A stretch of 44,681 nt of DNA from OM182 bacterium (GTDB lineage: Bacteria > Pseudomonadota > Gammaproteobacteria > Pseudomonadales > Azotimanducaceae), in assembly GCA_004213835.1 (NCBI GenBank), contig SHAE01000003.1, forward strand, positions 1 to 44,681, given 5' to 3'. Each line of letters opens with the position of its first letter. Position 1 is the stretch's first letter. This document shows positions 25,277-35,888 of the stretch, piece by piece. The notes below the pieces were generated by a model. The model saw only the letters and a program-made list of their open reading frames with translations, was not told where the DNA came from and searched no databases. The position numbers were made by a program, and so were the translations under genes.

Positions 25277-28200
25277 CTAACGCTCCGCCGATGCCTTCGC
25301 ACCATCCTCGATGGGCTGGTCTTTTAACAAATCCGGCGATAGCCGCTCTCCGGCAACATCTGCTTCTTTGATGTCTCTATTGAAGAGTTCAGTAAATGTC
25401 ACCCTTGGATCGTCTAACGAGCCGGAAACTAGAAATTTCGCCGAACTCATCTGCTCAATCGGCTTGCGAAATACCCGCTCGCCCACCGCTAAGCCCAGCC
25501 CTGCTAGGGGATTGGCTATCGCTAAGTATGCGGCGTACCAAGGCAAACTGTCACTGACTGGAAGTGTGACAATCATTTGTGCATCCAGCGTATTGCCACT
25601 GAGATCAACCTCGCCACCAAGCTCATAGCGCGATGACGTACTCTTGATGATGAGATTTTTTGTAAAGCTAAGCGTTTGATCCTCGAGCTGTATGTCACCA
25701 AAAGCTTCTTCGAAACTGATTCCCTCTCCCACCACATCCGAAAAGTCGAAAGTTATGCGCTTGGTAAGCGCCGTAATATTCAGCAGGCTCAAGACACGCA
25801 AGCCTGCTTGACCACCTTCTACCTCTAAGAAACTGCCTTCCTCAGCTTTCAAAGAAACCCCGCCCTCGCTGTTTGCGATATCTAGATTCGCCGGGGAGCC
25901 GGCCCAGCTCAAATTTCCCACAACAGAGGCTGTCTTGGATGTCACAACGGGGGCGTAACCCCATAGCGGCAACACCTCGGCCAAATCTTGCATTTGGGCG
26001 GATCCAGAAAATGCGCTGCGGTTTTGCTCTAAGTTCCAGTGGATCACGCTGTCGGTAATGTCGACGCCATTGACCAACACATCCTCTATGTCGAATCGCA
26101 CGCCGCCGGGTTCTGGAGTAATCTCGAACTTCCAGCGCCCAAATGGCTCTTCACCAATCATCAACTGGTTTACGAAGACTTCAGCTCGGGGTAGACCTCG
26201 TCCAATAGCCAGGTCTATTGGATCGAGATTTCCTTGAAGCGCGTTGTCGCCAGGCTCATATCCCGGCAATCGCAGGGTTAGTAGGTCCACTACAAGATTT
26301 GCAGGATCGGACACATCGATGCTGCCAGCGACATCTTCACTACGGACTTGGAAGACCGCCGTGCTGCTGTCGCGTTGGCCATTCAGTTCAAGGTTGGCAA
26401 AACTCAAGTCATCGACAATGAAGTTACCAACCTGCAGGCCTCGTATCTGCCAGCTCACCGGCAAGTCGACGGCGGCACCGCCATCCTTGGCCACCCAGTC
26501 CGCCAAATCGACCTCTGCCAATCGTCCGTTGATTACCAAGCCATTGTAATCTGGCTCTATTTCCAAGGGCTGCGCATTCACGCCAACGGCGCCTTGGGTG
26601 ACTCGCTGGGACGACACGCTTGGGATCTCGAACCAACCGTTGGTGTTTTTGTACTGCCAATCAATTCGCTGATAGTCGTCTGCAAAGAGGAGATCAAATG
26701 CACTGACCGCAGGCTCGCTGTGCTGCTTGCCAAACTGCGCAGGCAGGTTGACCGCCATACCCCCGAGGTCTGTCGTCAGCATGAGCTCAGCAGGCGCAGA
26801 AGTGCCCATCGCCAGTAATAACTGCCCGGTGAAATCGGCCTCGCCCTCCAGCACCGGTGAGCTCTCTATCCCGGCCATGCGAAATATATCGAGAGCCGAT
26901 GCACGACCATCGACCTCGAACATCAGGTACTGAGGATCATAATCCACGCGTATGCCAACCGGATTGCCGAAGAGCAGTCCTTGAGCATTGCCCTCTAAGT
27001 TATGCGGCAAGGAAAAGCGCTGTTGGCCGGTGAGATTGCGCCAAGCTAGGCGGTATTCCGGCATGGCCAAATCTAGCTGATCAAATTCAGCCTCGATATC
27101 CACCTGCAGTTTGGCCGTTGGCGGCGCATCACTCCCAAGGGGAACGCCAATCTGCGCGGTATAAGCAAGTTCTCCCTCAGCCCGCCACTGGGGCGTGATA
27201 AAAGACAAGGATTGCTGCAAGGGAGAGCGTCGCACCATGGCCAACAGCGAGTCCGCCGTGGCGGTGTTTTCATGGGACAAAAAAAGCATCGATTGATTTG
27301 CATCGAGGTGGATTGATGCACGCGCAAGATCTAAGCCAGCGGATGTTCCAGCCTGCAAATCTCCATAGGTCTGTCGACCAGCGACGTGGATGGAACCAGC
27401 GGCATCCGCGAGCACGGGCCACTGCTTCTCGTAACGAATTTGCGCAGACTGAAAGTCACCCTGTAGTTCAAAGCGACGTCGCGTGACCTCTCCGGGTCGA
27501 ATATGAATTTGTCCATGATGCGCAACGCTGACATTGCTAAAATCGCCGGCCACGGGTGCTTCGAGCAGCCACTGCCGCAAACCCGCATTTAACTTGTATG
27601 GAATGTAACGCCGGGTCTGCGGGGCAGTGATGGCATTCACCTGCAGGCCAAGCGAGATACGCTGATCGAAACGCGGGCTGGGGCGACTGGTCGCGAAGCT
27701 CCCGCTTATCCGTGTGTTGCCATCTACCGCTTCAATATTGCTGCCTCGCACCGATGCATAACCAGGCCTAAACAGCAGCAATAAGTCGCCGGAGACTGCA
27801 TCAAAACTCCAGTTCTCAGAGAACACTGTGGGGAAGCTCATGGTGACGTCATCGCCCTGCACACGCATGCCAATATGATTTAGGTCGCCGTAGATCTCTG
27901 CACCGGCATTGGTAACGCCGGGCGATCCACGATAGGCCGAAAGCTGCACCGCATTCGCTTGTCCCCACCAATCAAGGCCAGATGAGAGTGAGTAGCGGCC
28001 AATCAATTCTTGCAATGTCGCCTTTGCGTCCAAGGCGACAAGCCATTCTCCTAGCGCCTTTTCCGGGCTCAGTACCGCGCCAGCTAACTCCGACAAATCC
28101 CCGAGGGTCAGATCCGTCGTCCTGAAACGGATGGCTGGGTGCATATTTTGTCTTGCGCGACCCGCAGTCGCGCTACCAAGCAAACGATCTGCATCAACCT

Positions 28201-29224
28201 CCAGCAGCATGGGTGGCAACACCAAGCCCTGCGAGCCCTGCGTGTGTAGCCTGCTTTGCAGACTTGCGAGTGCTCGCGCTCCTTGCGCCCATACCGAACC
28301 TTGCGTACTCAGTGTCAGGCTGCTGTTGGGAAGCAAATAGGGAGACTGCGTCAGACGCAGGGTGGCAGAAAACACCCCGTAGCCTAGGGGCGCATCAGCA
28401 CGCGGTGGGGCATCATGAGCAGTATCTTTTAGTAGTGCGCCCGAAGTCGTAAGCCATTGTGCTCGCGGCAACTCCAGCGCCATGGCGGTACCGCCGGTGA
28501 GCGCAGCGGGAATCTCGACAGCACCCTCGGCACTAAGCCGCAGTGAATGATCGGACACCACATTAGCACTGTCCGCGTTGCTTATGGTCTCACCGTATGC
28601 AAGCACAAGCGGCACGCTTGCACCCGGGCTGTCGATCACCAACCGACCGTATCTGTTCGTTGGACGATTGTTTACCGTCAATTCAATATCGTAGGGAAAG
28701 GCTTCACTCGCACGCTCTGCCACTACCTGCAGCGTGACATCGACGAACTCGCTCGAGTTCAGTAGCTCTACAAAATCGATATCGATGGGTTGTTCCGCGC
28801 TGTTTTTTAAAGCCCAACCCTGGGTCGTATGGACTACACCAACTTCGCCACTTTCACTATAAAAGCGTCGAAAGATTGGCTTCCATTTCGCAAGCGACTG
28901 AAAAAAGTCTAGCTCTACGTAAAGGTTTTGCAGATCGCCCGCAGCAAAGGCTACACGCTGTATGCGCAGCACGGGATTGAACCCTCGCCAATCCCCAGCC
29001 ACCTCGGTGACCTCGGCTCGATAAGGCGCCAAAGCGGTATTGAACTGTGGTGTTAATGTGCTGGCGTAGGCCGATGCTAGACGCCCAGTCACCTGCACGA
29101 TGGCCAGCAGGCAAACGAGGCCGGTCAACAGGGCAGCAGCCACATAACCAAGCGATCTCGCGGCAGACTGCTCGTCTACCGACGCCTCATTCACACTGGC
29201 AGGATCCTGTTCAAGGTTGTTCAA
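25277..29224 (-). CDS. yhdP: YhdP family AsmA-like protein (intermembrane phospholipid transport)
   Basis: YhdP is a very large inner-membrane-anchored protein that spans the periplasm as a beta-groove and moves phospholipids to the outer membrane. One N-terminal membrane helix (about residues 25-45) is followed by about 1250 residues of periplasmic beta-rich repeats and an AsmA-like C-terminal segment (around LDAQMIVTLPVSDSLPWYAA). The length of 1315 residues is close to E. coli YhdP (1266). The start is TTG at 29224 with AGAAGG five bases upstream. It follows rng by 10 bases. Confidence 0.95.
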   Translation of the reverse strand: MNNLEQDPASVNEASVDEQSAARSLGYVAAALLTGLVCLLAIVQVTGRLASAYASTLTPQFNTALAPYRAEVTEVAGDWRGFNPVLRIQRVAFAAGDLQNLYVELDFFQSLAKWKPIFRRFYSESGEVGVVHTTQGWALKNSAEQPIDIDFVELLNSSEFVDVTLQVVAERASEAFPYDIELTVNNRPTNRYGRLVIDSPGASVPLVLAYGETISNADSANVVSDHSLRLSAEGAVEIPAALTGGTAMALELPRAQWLTTSGALLKDTAHDAPPRADAPLGYGVFSATLRLTQSPYLLPNSSLTLSTQGSVWAQGARALASLQSRLHTQGSQGLVLPPMLLEVDADRLLGSATAGRARQNMHPAIRFRTTDLTLGDLSELAGAVLSPEKALGEWLVALDAKATLQELIGRYSLSSGLDWWGQANAVQLSAYRGSPGVTNAGAEIYGDLNHIGMRVQGDDVTMSFPTVFSENWSFDAVSGDLLLLFRPGYASVRGSNIEAVDGNTRISGSFATSRPSPRFDQRISLGLQVNAITAPQTRRYIPYKLNAGLRQWLLEAPVAGDFSNVSVAHHGQIHIRPGEVTRRRFELQGDFQSAQIRYEKQWPVLADAAGSIHVAGRQTYGDLQAGTSAGLDLARASIHLDANQSMLFLSHENTATADSLLAMVRRSPLQQSLSFITPQWRAEGELAYTAQIGVPLGSDAPPTAKLQVDIEAEFDQLDLAMPEYRLAWRNLTGQQRFSLPHNLEGNAQGLLFGNPVGIRVDYDPQYLMFEVDGRASALDIFRMAGIESSPVLEGEADFTGQLLLAMGTSAPAELMLTTDLGGMAVNLPAQFGKQHSEPAVSAFDLLFADDYQRIDWQYKNTNGWFEIPSVSSQRVTQGAVGVNAQPLEIEPDYNGLVINGRLAEVDLADWVAKDGGAAVDLPVSWQIRGLQVGNFIVDDLSFANLELNGQRDSSTAVFQVRSEDVAGSIDVSDPANLVVDLLTLRLPGYEPGDNALQGNLDPIDLAIGRGLPRAEVFVNQLMIGEEPFGRWKFEITPEPGGVRFDIEDVLVNGVDITDSVIHWNLEQNRSAFSGSAQMQDLAEVLPLWGYAPVVTSKTASVVGNLSWAGSPANLDIANSEGGVSLKAEEGSFLEVEGGQAGLRVLSLLNITALTKRITFDFSDVVGEGISFEEAFGDIQLEDQTLSFTKNLIIKSTSSRYELGGEVDLSGNTLDAQMIVTLPVSDSLPWYAAYLAIANPLAGLGLAVGERVFRKPIEQMSSAKFLVSGSLDDPRVTFTELFNRDIKEADVAGERLSPDLLKDQPIEDGAKASAER

Positions 29225-29234
29225 GTGAGCCTTC

Positions 29235-30734
29235 TCAGTGAAGAGACTGTGGGACGAAAATCAGATCGAATTGATCTAATCGATATGCAGAATCCACCTG
29301 CAGCCGAACTTCGTTTGACAGACGTGCTGTGAGGGCCTGATAAAGCACGGCCTCTTCGTCCAACAGTCGCTCAATAACCACTGCGTTGCCAGATATCGCG
29401 TAATGGCCATCGCGCATGCCTTGAGGGTGCTCGGCGCTATCGCACTCTGCCGCCAGCATGCGCAGGATTTCCATACAAACGGTTTCCGGCGTTTTAAGCA
29501 GTCCGTGGCCTGCACAATGATCGCACCTAGCGCACATGACTTGCACCAAACTCTCACGAGTTCGCTTGCGACTCAGCTGGACCAAACCAAGAAATGTGAA
29601 GCCGTCGACCTGGGTTTTAGCCGGATCTTTCGCCAGCGCCTCACAGAGTTTGGCCATAACCGCATCGCGATGGCTCTGCTGGGTCATGTCAATGAAGTCG
29701 ATCACTACGATGCCGCCTAAGTTACGCAGGCGCAGTTGGCGAGGAATCGCCGCAGCTGCCTCCATGTTTGTTACGTAAATGGTCTGTTCAAGGCTATGGC
29801 TACCCACGTAACCTGCCGTGTTTACATCAATGCTAATCAGGGCTTCTGTTTGCTCAATTACTAGCGTGCCACCACTCTTCAGGGGCACGCGGGGCTCTAA
29901 GGCGTCGGCAATTTCCCGCTCAATGTTGTGCCGCTCAAAGAGCGGTTTGCGCTCTTGATACAGGCGCATCCGCTGTTCCAAATATGGGGCATGAAGACTG
30001 AGATAGTTCTGTAAACGCTGGTATATGTCCGCTTCGTTGACATAGATGCTGAGCGTATTGGGGCCTGCCAGATCGCGCACTAGGCGGGTCTGGATTGGCA
30101 ACTCCTTAAATACTTCCGTGGGTGCTTTGGCGCCCTGCAAACTCTGCTGCAAACGCCGCCAAAGTTCGCACAAATGCCGTAGATCCTCTTCCAGCAAGCT
30201 AGCAGGCACTCCCTCGCCCTGGGTCCTGGCGATAACGCCCATGGCGCTATTTTCACTGAGCGGGCGCAGTACTTTAAACAGGCGGCTGCGCTCAGCATCG
30301 TCAGTAATCTTTTGCGAAAGCCGGACTTGCGTGTTCGTCGGCATCAGCACCAGATACTTAGATGCCAAGGAGAGTCGAGTGGACAGCCTAGCCCCCTTAG
30401 TGCCCAAGGGGTCGCGCTCGACAATGACCAACAGTTCTTGTCCGTCGTGAAGTACGTCGCGAATCCCGAGCTTGTGGTCGTCCGCTTGATTAGAGGTCAG
30501 CACCAGCGGATTTTCGATATCCGAAAGATGCAAAAAGCCAGGACGCTCTAGCCCAACGTCGACGAAAGCCGCCTGCATGCCAGGTACCACCCGCACCACC
30601 TTACCCAGATAGATGTTGCCCGTGACGCTGTAGCCAGCGGCTCTGGCCAGATGCACTTCAACTACTGCGCCATCTTGAACCAGCGCTACTCGTGATTCGA
30701 ACGTAGAGACGTCAATCAACAGCTCTTCAGACAT
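29235..30734 (-). CDS. rng: Ribonuclease G
   Basis: RNase G is an endoribonuclease that matures the 16S rRNA 5' end and degrades some mRNAs. Order: S1 domain (about 35-120), 5'-sensor/RNase H-like region, and the DNase-I-like catalytic domain with Asp303 in ISIDVNTAGY and Asp346 in VVIDFIDM. The zinc-link region has Cys401 and Cys404 in CARCDHC. The ATG at 30734 gives 499 residues and the usual N-terminus MSEELLIDVSTFESRVALV; a 32-codon upstream extension is rejected because it lies inside maf. The start overlaps the maf end by 8 bases. Confidence 0.97.
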   Translation of the reverse strand: MSEELLIDVSTFESRVALVQDGAVVEVHLARAAGYSVTGNIYLGKVVRVVPGMQAAFVDVGLERPGFLHLSDIENPLVLTSNQADDHKLGIRDVLHDGQELLVIVERDPLGTKGARLSTRLSLASKYLVLMPTNTQVRLSQKITDDAERSRLFKVLRPLSENSAMGVIARTQGEGVPASLLEEDLRHLCELWRRLQQSLQGAKAPTEVFKELPIQTRLVRDLAGPNTLSIYVNEADIYQRLQNYLSLHAPYLEQRMRLYQERKPLFERHNIEREIADALEPRVPLKSGGTLVIEQTEALISIDVNTAGYVGSHSLEQTIYVTNMEAAAAIPRQLRLRNLGGIVVIDFIDMTQQSHRDAVMAKLCEALAKDPAKTQVDGFTFLGLVQLSRKRTRESLVQVMCARCDHCAGHGLLKTPETVCMEILRMLAAECDSAEHPQGMRDGHYAISGNAVVIERLLDEEAVLYQALTARLSNEVRLQVDSAYRLDQFDLIFVPQSLH

Positions 30735-31314
30735 GCTGGCGCTGCAACCAAGTATTGACGCCAATGGATGCCAGCAGTTGCTCCGTTTCGGCCATGGGCA
30801 GGCCGATGACATTGCTGTAGCTGCCAGCAATCGTCGTTACAAAGACACCGCCAATACCCTGCAAGGCATAGGCCCCGGCTTTGTCCGCAGGCTCGCCGGT
30901 TGCCCAATAAGACTTGGCCTCTTGGCTATCGATGGAACGAAAAGTCACCGTCGTCATAACCACGTCACTGAGCACCTGCTCGCCGTCAAAAACGGCGACA
31001 CCCGTCGCGACCTGATGACTGCGACCAGAGAGACGCATCAGCATCTGCATCGCATGTTGTTCGTCCCTAGGCTTGCCCAGCAGTGCTCCATCCAGCACGA
31101 CGATGGTGTCTGCTCCCAAGTGCACAAACCCAGATCGCCACTGACTTTGCGCCTTGGTTTTAGCAAGCCGATCGACATAGTGGATTGCGTCCTCGTCTGC
31201 TCGCGGGGTTTCATCAATGTCTGCCGGTTGTACCTCGAAATCCAAACCCATTTGCTGCAGAAGGCTCGCTCGACGTGGCGACTGGGAGGCAAGTAACAAG
31301 CGGCGTTCGAGCAT
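30727..31314 (-). CDS. Maf family nucleoside triphosphate pyrophosphatase (YhdE type)
   Basis: Maf proteins hydrolyse non-canonical or excess nucleoside triphosphates; the YhdE branch prefers dTTP and UTP. The signature ASQSPRR is at residues 9-15, followed by the family segments DIDETP, LAKTKA, LGADTIVVLDG and GKP. The 195-residue length is normal. It sits between mreD and rng, the conserved position of yhdE, which supports the subfamily call. Confidence 0.94.
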   Translation of the reverse strand: MLERRLLLASQSPRRASLLQQMGLDFEVQPADIDETPRADEDAIHYVDRLAKTKAQSQWRSGFVHLGADTIVVLDGALLGKPRDEQHAMQMLMRLSGRSHQVATGVAVFDGEQVLSDVVMTTVTFRSIDSQEAKSYWATGEPADKAGAYALQGIGGVFVTTIAGSYSNVIGLPMAETEQLLASIGVNTWLQRQHV

Positions 31315-31319
31315 GATGA

Positions 31320-31871
31320 TTAGGCGCGCCGCTGTCCGCCAAGCAGTTTTTCAGCGGCCAAAACATACAGTGGCCAGAAAAGCATGCTGCTACCCGCGAG
31401 GGCTAGGGGTTGCAAACTCCATGGCTGGCCAGTGACGGTGTTACGAACGTAGGCGCGCACGAGTTCTGCAAGAAATATCATCATGAACACCATGATCATT
31501 TGCTGCAGGAGTGTTTGCATTTGTAAACGCTCCTGAAAACGCAGCAGATAAAAAGCAATGGCGGCGCAAATCGCGCCATTGAGGCCAAATGGATCGCCCA
31601 ACAGGGTATCGAGGTAGAAGCCGAGCAGCCACACCACCACCAAAACCCGACGTGCCGTGGTTCCATCGTCCGATGCACTCTTTGTAAACAGCAGTGCAAA
31701 TAAGCCACCGCGATACGTGGGTATGCGCTGCACCCATAGAATCAGCGCCAACAACATCCATTGCGGGCGCCAGTAACCAAGCCAGTCTGGCGCAGGTTGC
31801 GGCAAATGAAAGACGCTTAAGACCAAACTGAGAATGATCAGCACCGCCATAAATGGACCATGAGAAACCAT
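31320..31871 (-). CDS. mreD: Rod shape-determining protein MreD
   Basis: MreD is an integral inner-membrane member of the elongasome. The 183 residues contain about five to six hydrophobic helices, with the typical LGFYLDTLLGDPFGLNGAI segment in the middle. A hydrophilic loop (about 64-77) is longer than usual. The ATG at 31871 overlaps the mreC stop by one base. Confidence 0.93.
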   Translation of the reverse strand: MVSHGPFMAVLIILSLVLSVFHLPQPAPDWLGYWRPQWMLLALILWVQRIPTYRGGLFALLFTKSASDDGTTARRVLVVVWLLGFYLDTLLGDPFGLNGAICAAIAFYLLRFQERLQMQTLLQQMIMVFMMIFLAELVRAYVRNTVTGQPWSLQPLALAGSSMLFWPLYVLAAEKLLGGQRRA

Positions 31872-32794
31872 TAGTCCAACGCCTCGACGGTTTCCGATAC
31901 CAAGTTACCGGCAATGTCTTGGGTCACTTCTGCCGGTGCAATCACAAGGACATGTCCGACCTTGAGCAATGCGGCCGTGGGTGTCAGTGAGGCTTGTAGG
32001 TAGGGAGAATCCTGGGTCGCTTCCACTGAGGCGACCGTGCCTACCGGGTAGCCCGGTGGAAAGCGCCCGCCAAGCCCAGAGGTTTCGATCAAGTCGCCGT
32101 CTTGCACGTCTGTCGATGCCGGCAGGTCCTCCAGCACAAGTCGGTCCGAGACACCGATGCCGCCAACGATCATTCTGACGCCGGTGCGATTGTTTCTTGC
32201 AGGAATCGCATGCTTGCGATCAGTAATCAAAATCACCCAACTCGTCGAGGAAGACACGTCCACCACTTGGCCAAACAAGCCCTGGGCATCAACCACGGCG
32301 TGGCCGGGTTGCACACCATCGTCTTGGCCTTTGTCCAAAATGACCGCGGCTCGGTCAGGATCCGGTGGTACGCCAATGATTTCCGCAATGGTCGCCTGAC
32401 TGGGTAGCTGTGCTTTCGAGCCTAAGAGCTGTCGGAGCCGTGCATTTTCTGCCTGCAAAAAAAGTACGCGCTGTTGGCCTTCTTCCAAGCGCAACAACTT
32501 GGCACTCAGTTGTTCGCGTTGCTGCAACAAAGACTGCCGGTCGGTGGAAATATCCGCAGCAAACTCATAGAGGGTGTAAGGCGCCTCAGCGATAACGTAA
32601 ATTGGCGTCGCGAGGGATAATACGACGCTGCGCACCTGCCACAAAACCTTGGCAGCACCTTCGAGTTGGTCGACGCTGCCGCTTTGCACAACTCGACGCC
32701 CGTTACTGTCCAACCAAATCGCAGCACCAGACAGCATCAGCAATGTCACCAAGAGGTATCCAGCGCCGGGCCGTTTGGCGAACAGCGTCTTAAT
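31871..32794 (-). CDS. mreC: Rod shape-determining protein MreC, probable ATT start
   Basis: MreC is a bitopic protein whose periplasmic beta domains organise the cell-wall elongation machinery. A membrane helix (about residues 10-28) is followed by a coiled coil (about 85-120) and two beta domains. I place the start at ATT (32794-32792): it restores an N-terminus KTLFAKRPG that aligns with the KPIFSRGPS of E. coli MreC, and GGGAG lies seven bases upstream. No ATG or GTG exists between the upstream stop and this point; a TTG at 32752 would remove these 14 residues and part of the membrane helix, with only a weak GGA upstream. Length from ATT is 307 residues. Confidence 0.9.
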   Translation of the reverse strand: MKTLFAKRPGAGYLLVTLLMLSGAAIWLDSNGRRVVQSGSVDQLEGAAKVLWQVRSVVLSLATPIYVIAEAPYTLYEFAADISTDRQSLLQQREQLSAKLLRLEEGQQRVLFLQAENARLRQLLGSKAQLPSQATIAEIIGVPPDPDRAAVILDKGQDDGVQPGHAVVDAQGLFGQVVDVSSSTSWVILITDRKHAIPARNNRTGVRMIVGGIGVSDRLVLEDLPASTDVQDGDLIETSGLGGRFPPGYPVGTVASVEATQDSPYLQASLTPTAALLKVGHVLVIAPAEVTQDIAGNLVSETVEALD

Positions 32795-32801
32795 CTTAGT
32801 T

Positions 32802-32806
32802 CTCCC
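32802..32806 (-). promoter_or_regulatory. Ribosome binding site pointing to the ATT start of mreC
   Basis: GGGAG on the minus strand lies exactly seven bases before ATT 32794. It is the strongest Shine-Dalgarno match in the mreB-mreC gap. Confidence 0.6.
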
Positions 32807-32853
32807 GCGCCTGCGGAGGTGGTTGCAGTTCGCCGCGCAACGACATCATTGCC

Positions 32854-34043
<1,190 letters not shown>

Positions 34044-34100
34044 CAGCATTCCCAATGGAACCGGTCTACAATGCGAGCACCTCACGAGTAACGTATTTCA

Positions 34101-34418
34101 ATGTCACAAGAGCCAACCGCTGATCCTGAGGGTGAGAGCAACGAGATAGATGTAGGCCATCTGGCCGCACTCGCGCGACTGGCGATTCACGGCGACGCAA
34201 GCGCGAAAATCGCCGACGATTTGCAGGCGATCATCGCGATGATAGACACCATGCAAGCGGTGAATACCGACGGAGTCGAACCGCTATCGCATCCGCTGGA
34301 TACCACCGCGCGACTGCGCAGCGACGAGGTCACAGAACACCCTGACCCCGCACATTTTCAAAGCGGTGCCCCAGCAACTGCCGACCATTACTATTTAGTC
34401 CCTCGCGTTGTCGAGTAG
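34101..34418 (+). CDS. gatC: Asp/Glu-tRNA amidotransferase subunit GatC
   Basis: GatC stabilises the GatA-GatB interface of the amidotransferase that converts Asp-tRNA(Asn) or Glu-tRNA(Gln) to the amide form. The 105 residues contain IDVGHLAALARLAI and the C-terminal PRVVE tail typical of the family, with the hydrophobic LSHPLD segment between. The ATG at 34101 is the only good start. It is the first gene of gatCAB, 9 bases from gatA. Confidence 0.96.
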   Translation: MSQEPTADPEGESNEIDVGHLAALARLAIHGDASAKIADDLQAIIAMIDTMQAVNTDGVEPLSHPLDTTARLRSDEVTEHPDPAHFQSGAPATADHYYLVPRVVE

Positions 34419-34427
34419 AGCAAATCT

Positions 34428-35888
34428 ATGAGCGAATTTTCTTCACTGCGCGAGATGAGCGCTGATTTGGCCAAGGGTGCCTACTCAAGTGTTGAGCTAA
34501 CCCAAGCGCACTTGGAACGAATACAAACTGCCAACGCGGCCCTTAACTGTTTTATTTCCATTAACGCCGAGTCTGCCCTAGCTGCTGCCACCAAGGCTGA
34601 CCAGCAGCGTGCGCAAGGTGATCAACGAGCAACCCTTGGTCTGCCCTTCGCCCATAAAGACATTTTTTGCACACGAGACATTTTGACCACCGCCGGATCG
34701 AAAATGTTGAGTAACTTTGTCGCCCCCTACGATGCCACCGTCGTTAGCAATATGGCGGCGGCGGGCATGATCAGTGTGGGCAAAACCAACATGGATGAGT
34801 TCGCCATGGGCTCGTCAAACGAGAACAGTTTTTTTGGCACAGTCAGCAACCCGTGGGACCACACCCGGGTACCAGGCGGCTCGTCCGGAGGCTCTGCCGC
34901 CGCAGTGGCGGCTGGACTCGTAGCCGCAGCAACCGGCACAGATACTGGCGGCTCCATCCGCCAGCCAGCGGCTTTGTGCGGTATTACCGGCCTCAAGCCT
35001 ACCTATGGTCGCGTGTCGCGCTACGGCATGATCGCATTTGCCTCAAGTTTGGATCAGGCCGGCCCAATGACGCGAACCGCCGAAGACGCAGCGCTCATGC
35101 TAGGCGTGATGGCGGGCTTTGACCCCAAGGACTCCACCAGCTCAGAGCGACACGATGATTGGCTTGATGGTGTCGTCGCTAACGGTATCGCTGTACTCGA
35201 CCGTCCGCTGACCATCGGCCTGCCTCGTGAGTATTTTAGCGACAACCCAAATTTTGGCGGCATCGAAGCGGCTAAGACCGAGCTAGAAAAAATGGGCCAT
35301 ACGCTTGTGGATGTGTCGCTACCACATACCGAATCCGCCGTACCGGTGTATTACGTGCTGGCTTCAGCAGAGGCGTCGACCAACTTGTCTCGTTACGACG
35401 GGGTTCGCTTCGGGCATCGTTGCGAGGACCCGCAGTCGCTACAGGATCTCTATGAACGATCACGAGAAGAGGGCTTTGGCGCGGAGGTAAAGCGGCGAAT
35501 CTTGACCGGCACCTACACCCTGTCTGTGGGCTATTTCGACGCTTACTACCTAAAAGCGCAAAAGATACGCCGGCTGATTAGCGAAGATTTTCAACAAGCC
35601 TTTACACAGGTTGATGTGCTGCTGGCGCCCACCTCGCCAACGCCGGCCTTTAAGAAGAATCAGCTCACCGATGACCACGTCGCCATGTATCAACAAGATT
35701 TATTTACGGTACCCACCAGCTTGGCAGGGCTGCCCGCAATGTCGCTGCCATGTGGCTTCTCCAACGGCCTGCCCATGGGCATGCAGCTAATCGCGCCTGC
35801 CTTCCGCGAAGATTTGCTGCTTGAGCTCGCGGCCCAATACCAGCGCCAAACTGACTGGCACCTAAAGCGACCGGAGGCAGTGGTATGA
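34428..35888 (+). CDS. gatA: Asp/Glu-tRNA amidotransferase subunit GatA
   Basis: GatA is the amidase that releases ammonia from glutamine for transfer to misacylated tRNA. The Ser-cisSer-Lys triad is visible: Lys77 in PFAHKD, Ser152 in [10 protein letters not shown] and nucleophile Ser176 in [11 protein letters not shown]. The 486-residue length is standard. The stop overlaps the gatB start as ATGA. Confidence 0.99.
   Translation: MSEFSSLREMSADLAKGAYSSVELTQAHLERIQTANAALNCFISINAESALAAATKADQQRAQGDQRATLGLPFAHKDIFCTRDILTTAGSKMLSNFVAPYDATVVSNMAAAGMISVGKTNMDEFAMGSSNENSFFGTVSNPWDHTRVPGGSSGGSAAAVAAGLVAAATGTDTGGSIRQPAALCGITGLKPTYGRVSRYGMIAFASSLDQAGPMTRTAEDAALMLGVMAGFDPKDSTSSERHDDWLDGVVANGIAVLDRPLTIGLPREYFSDNPNFGGIEAAKTELEKMGHTLVDVSLPHTESAVPVYYVLASAEASTNLSRYDGVRFGHRCEDPQSLQDLYERSREEGFGAEVKRRILTGTYTLSVGYFDAYYLKAQKIRRLISEDFQQAFTQVDVLLAPTSPTPAFKKNQLTDDHVAMYQQDLFTVPTSLAGLPAMSLPCGFSNGLPMGMQLIAPAFREDLLLELAAQYQRQTDWHLKRPEAVV

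Noticed and set aside
30735-30830. 32-codon extension of rng
   Set aside because: It lies in maf in another frame; MSEELLIDV is the usual RNase G N-terminus.
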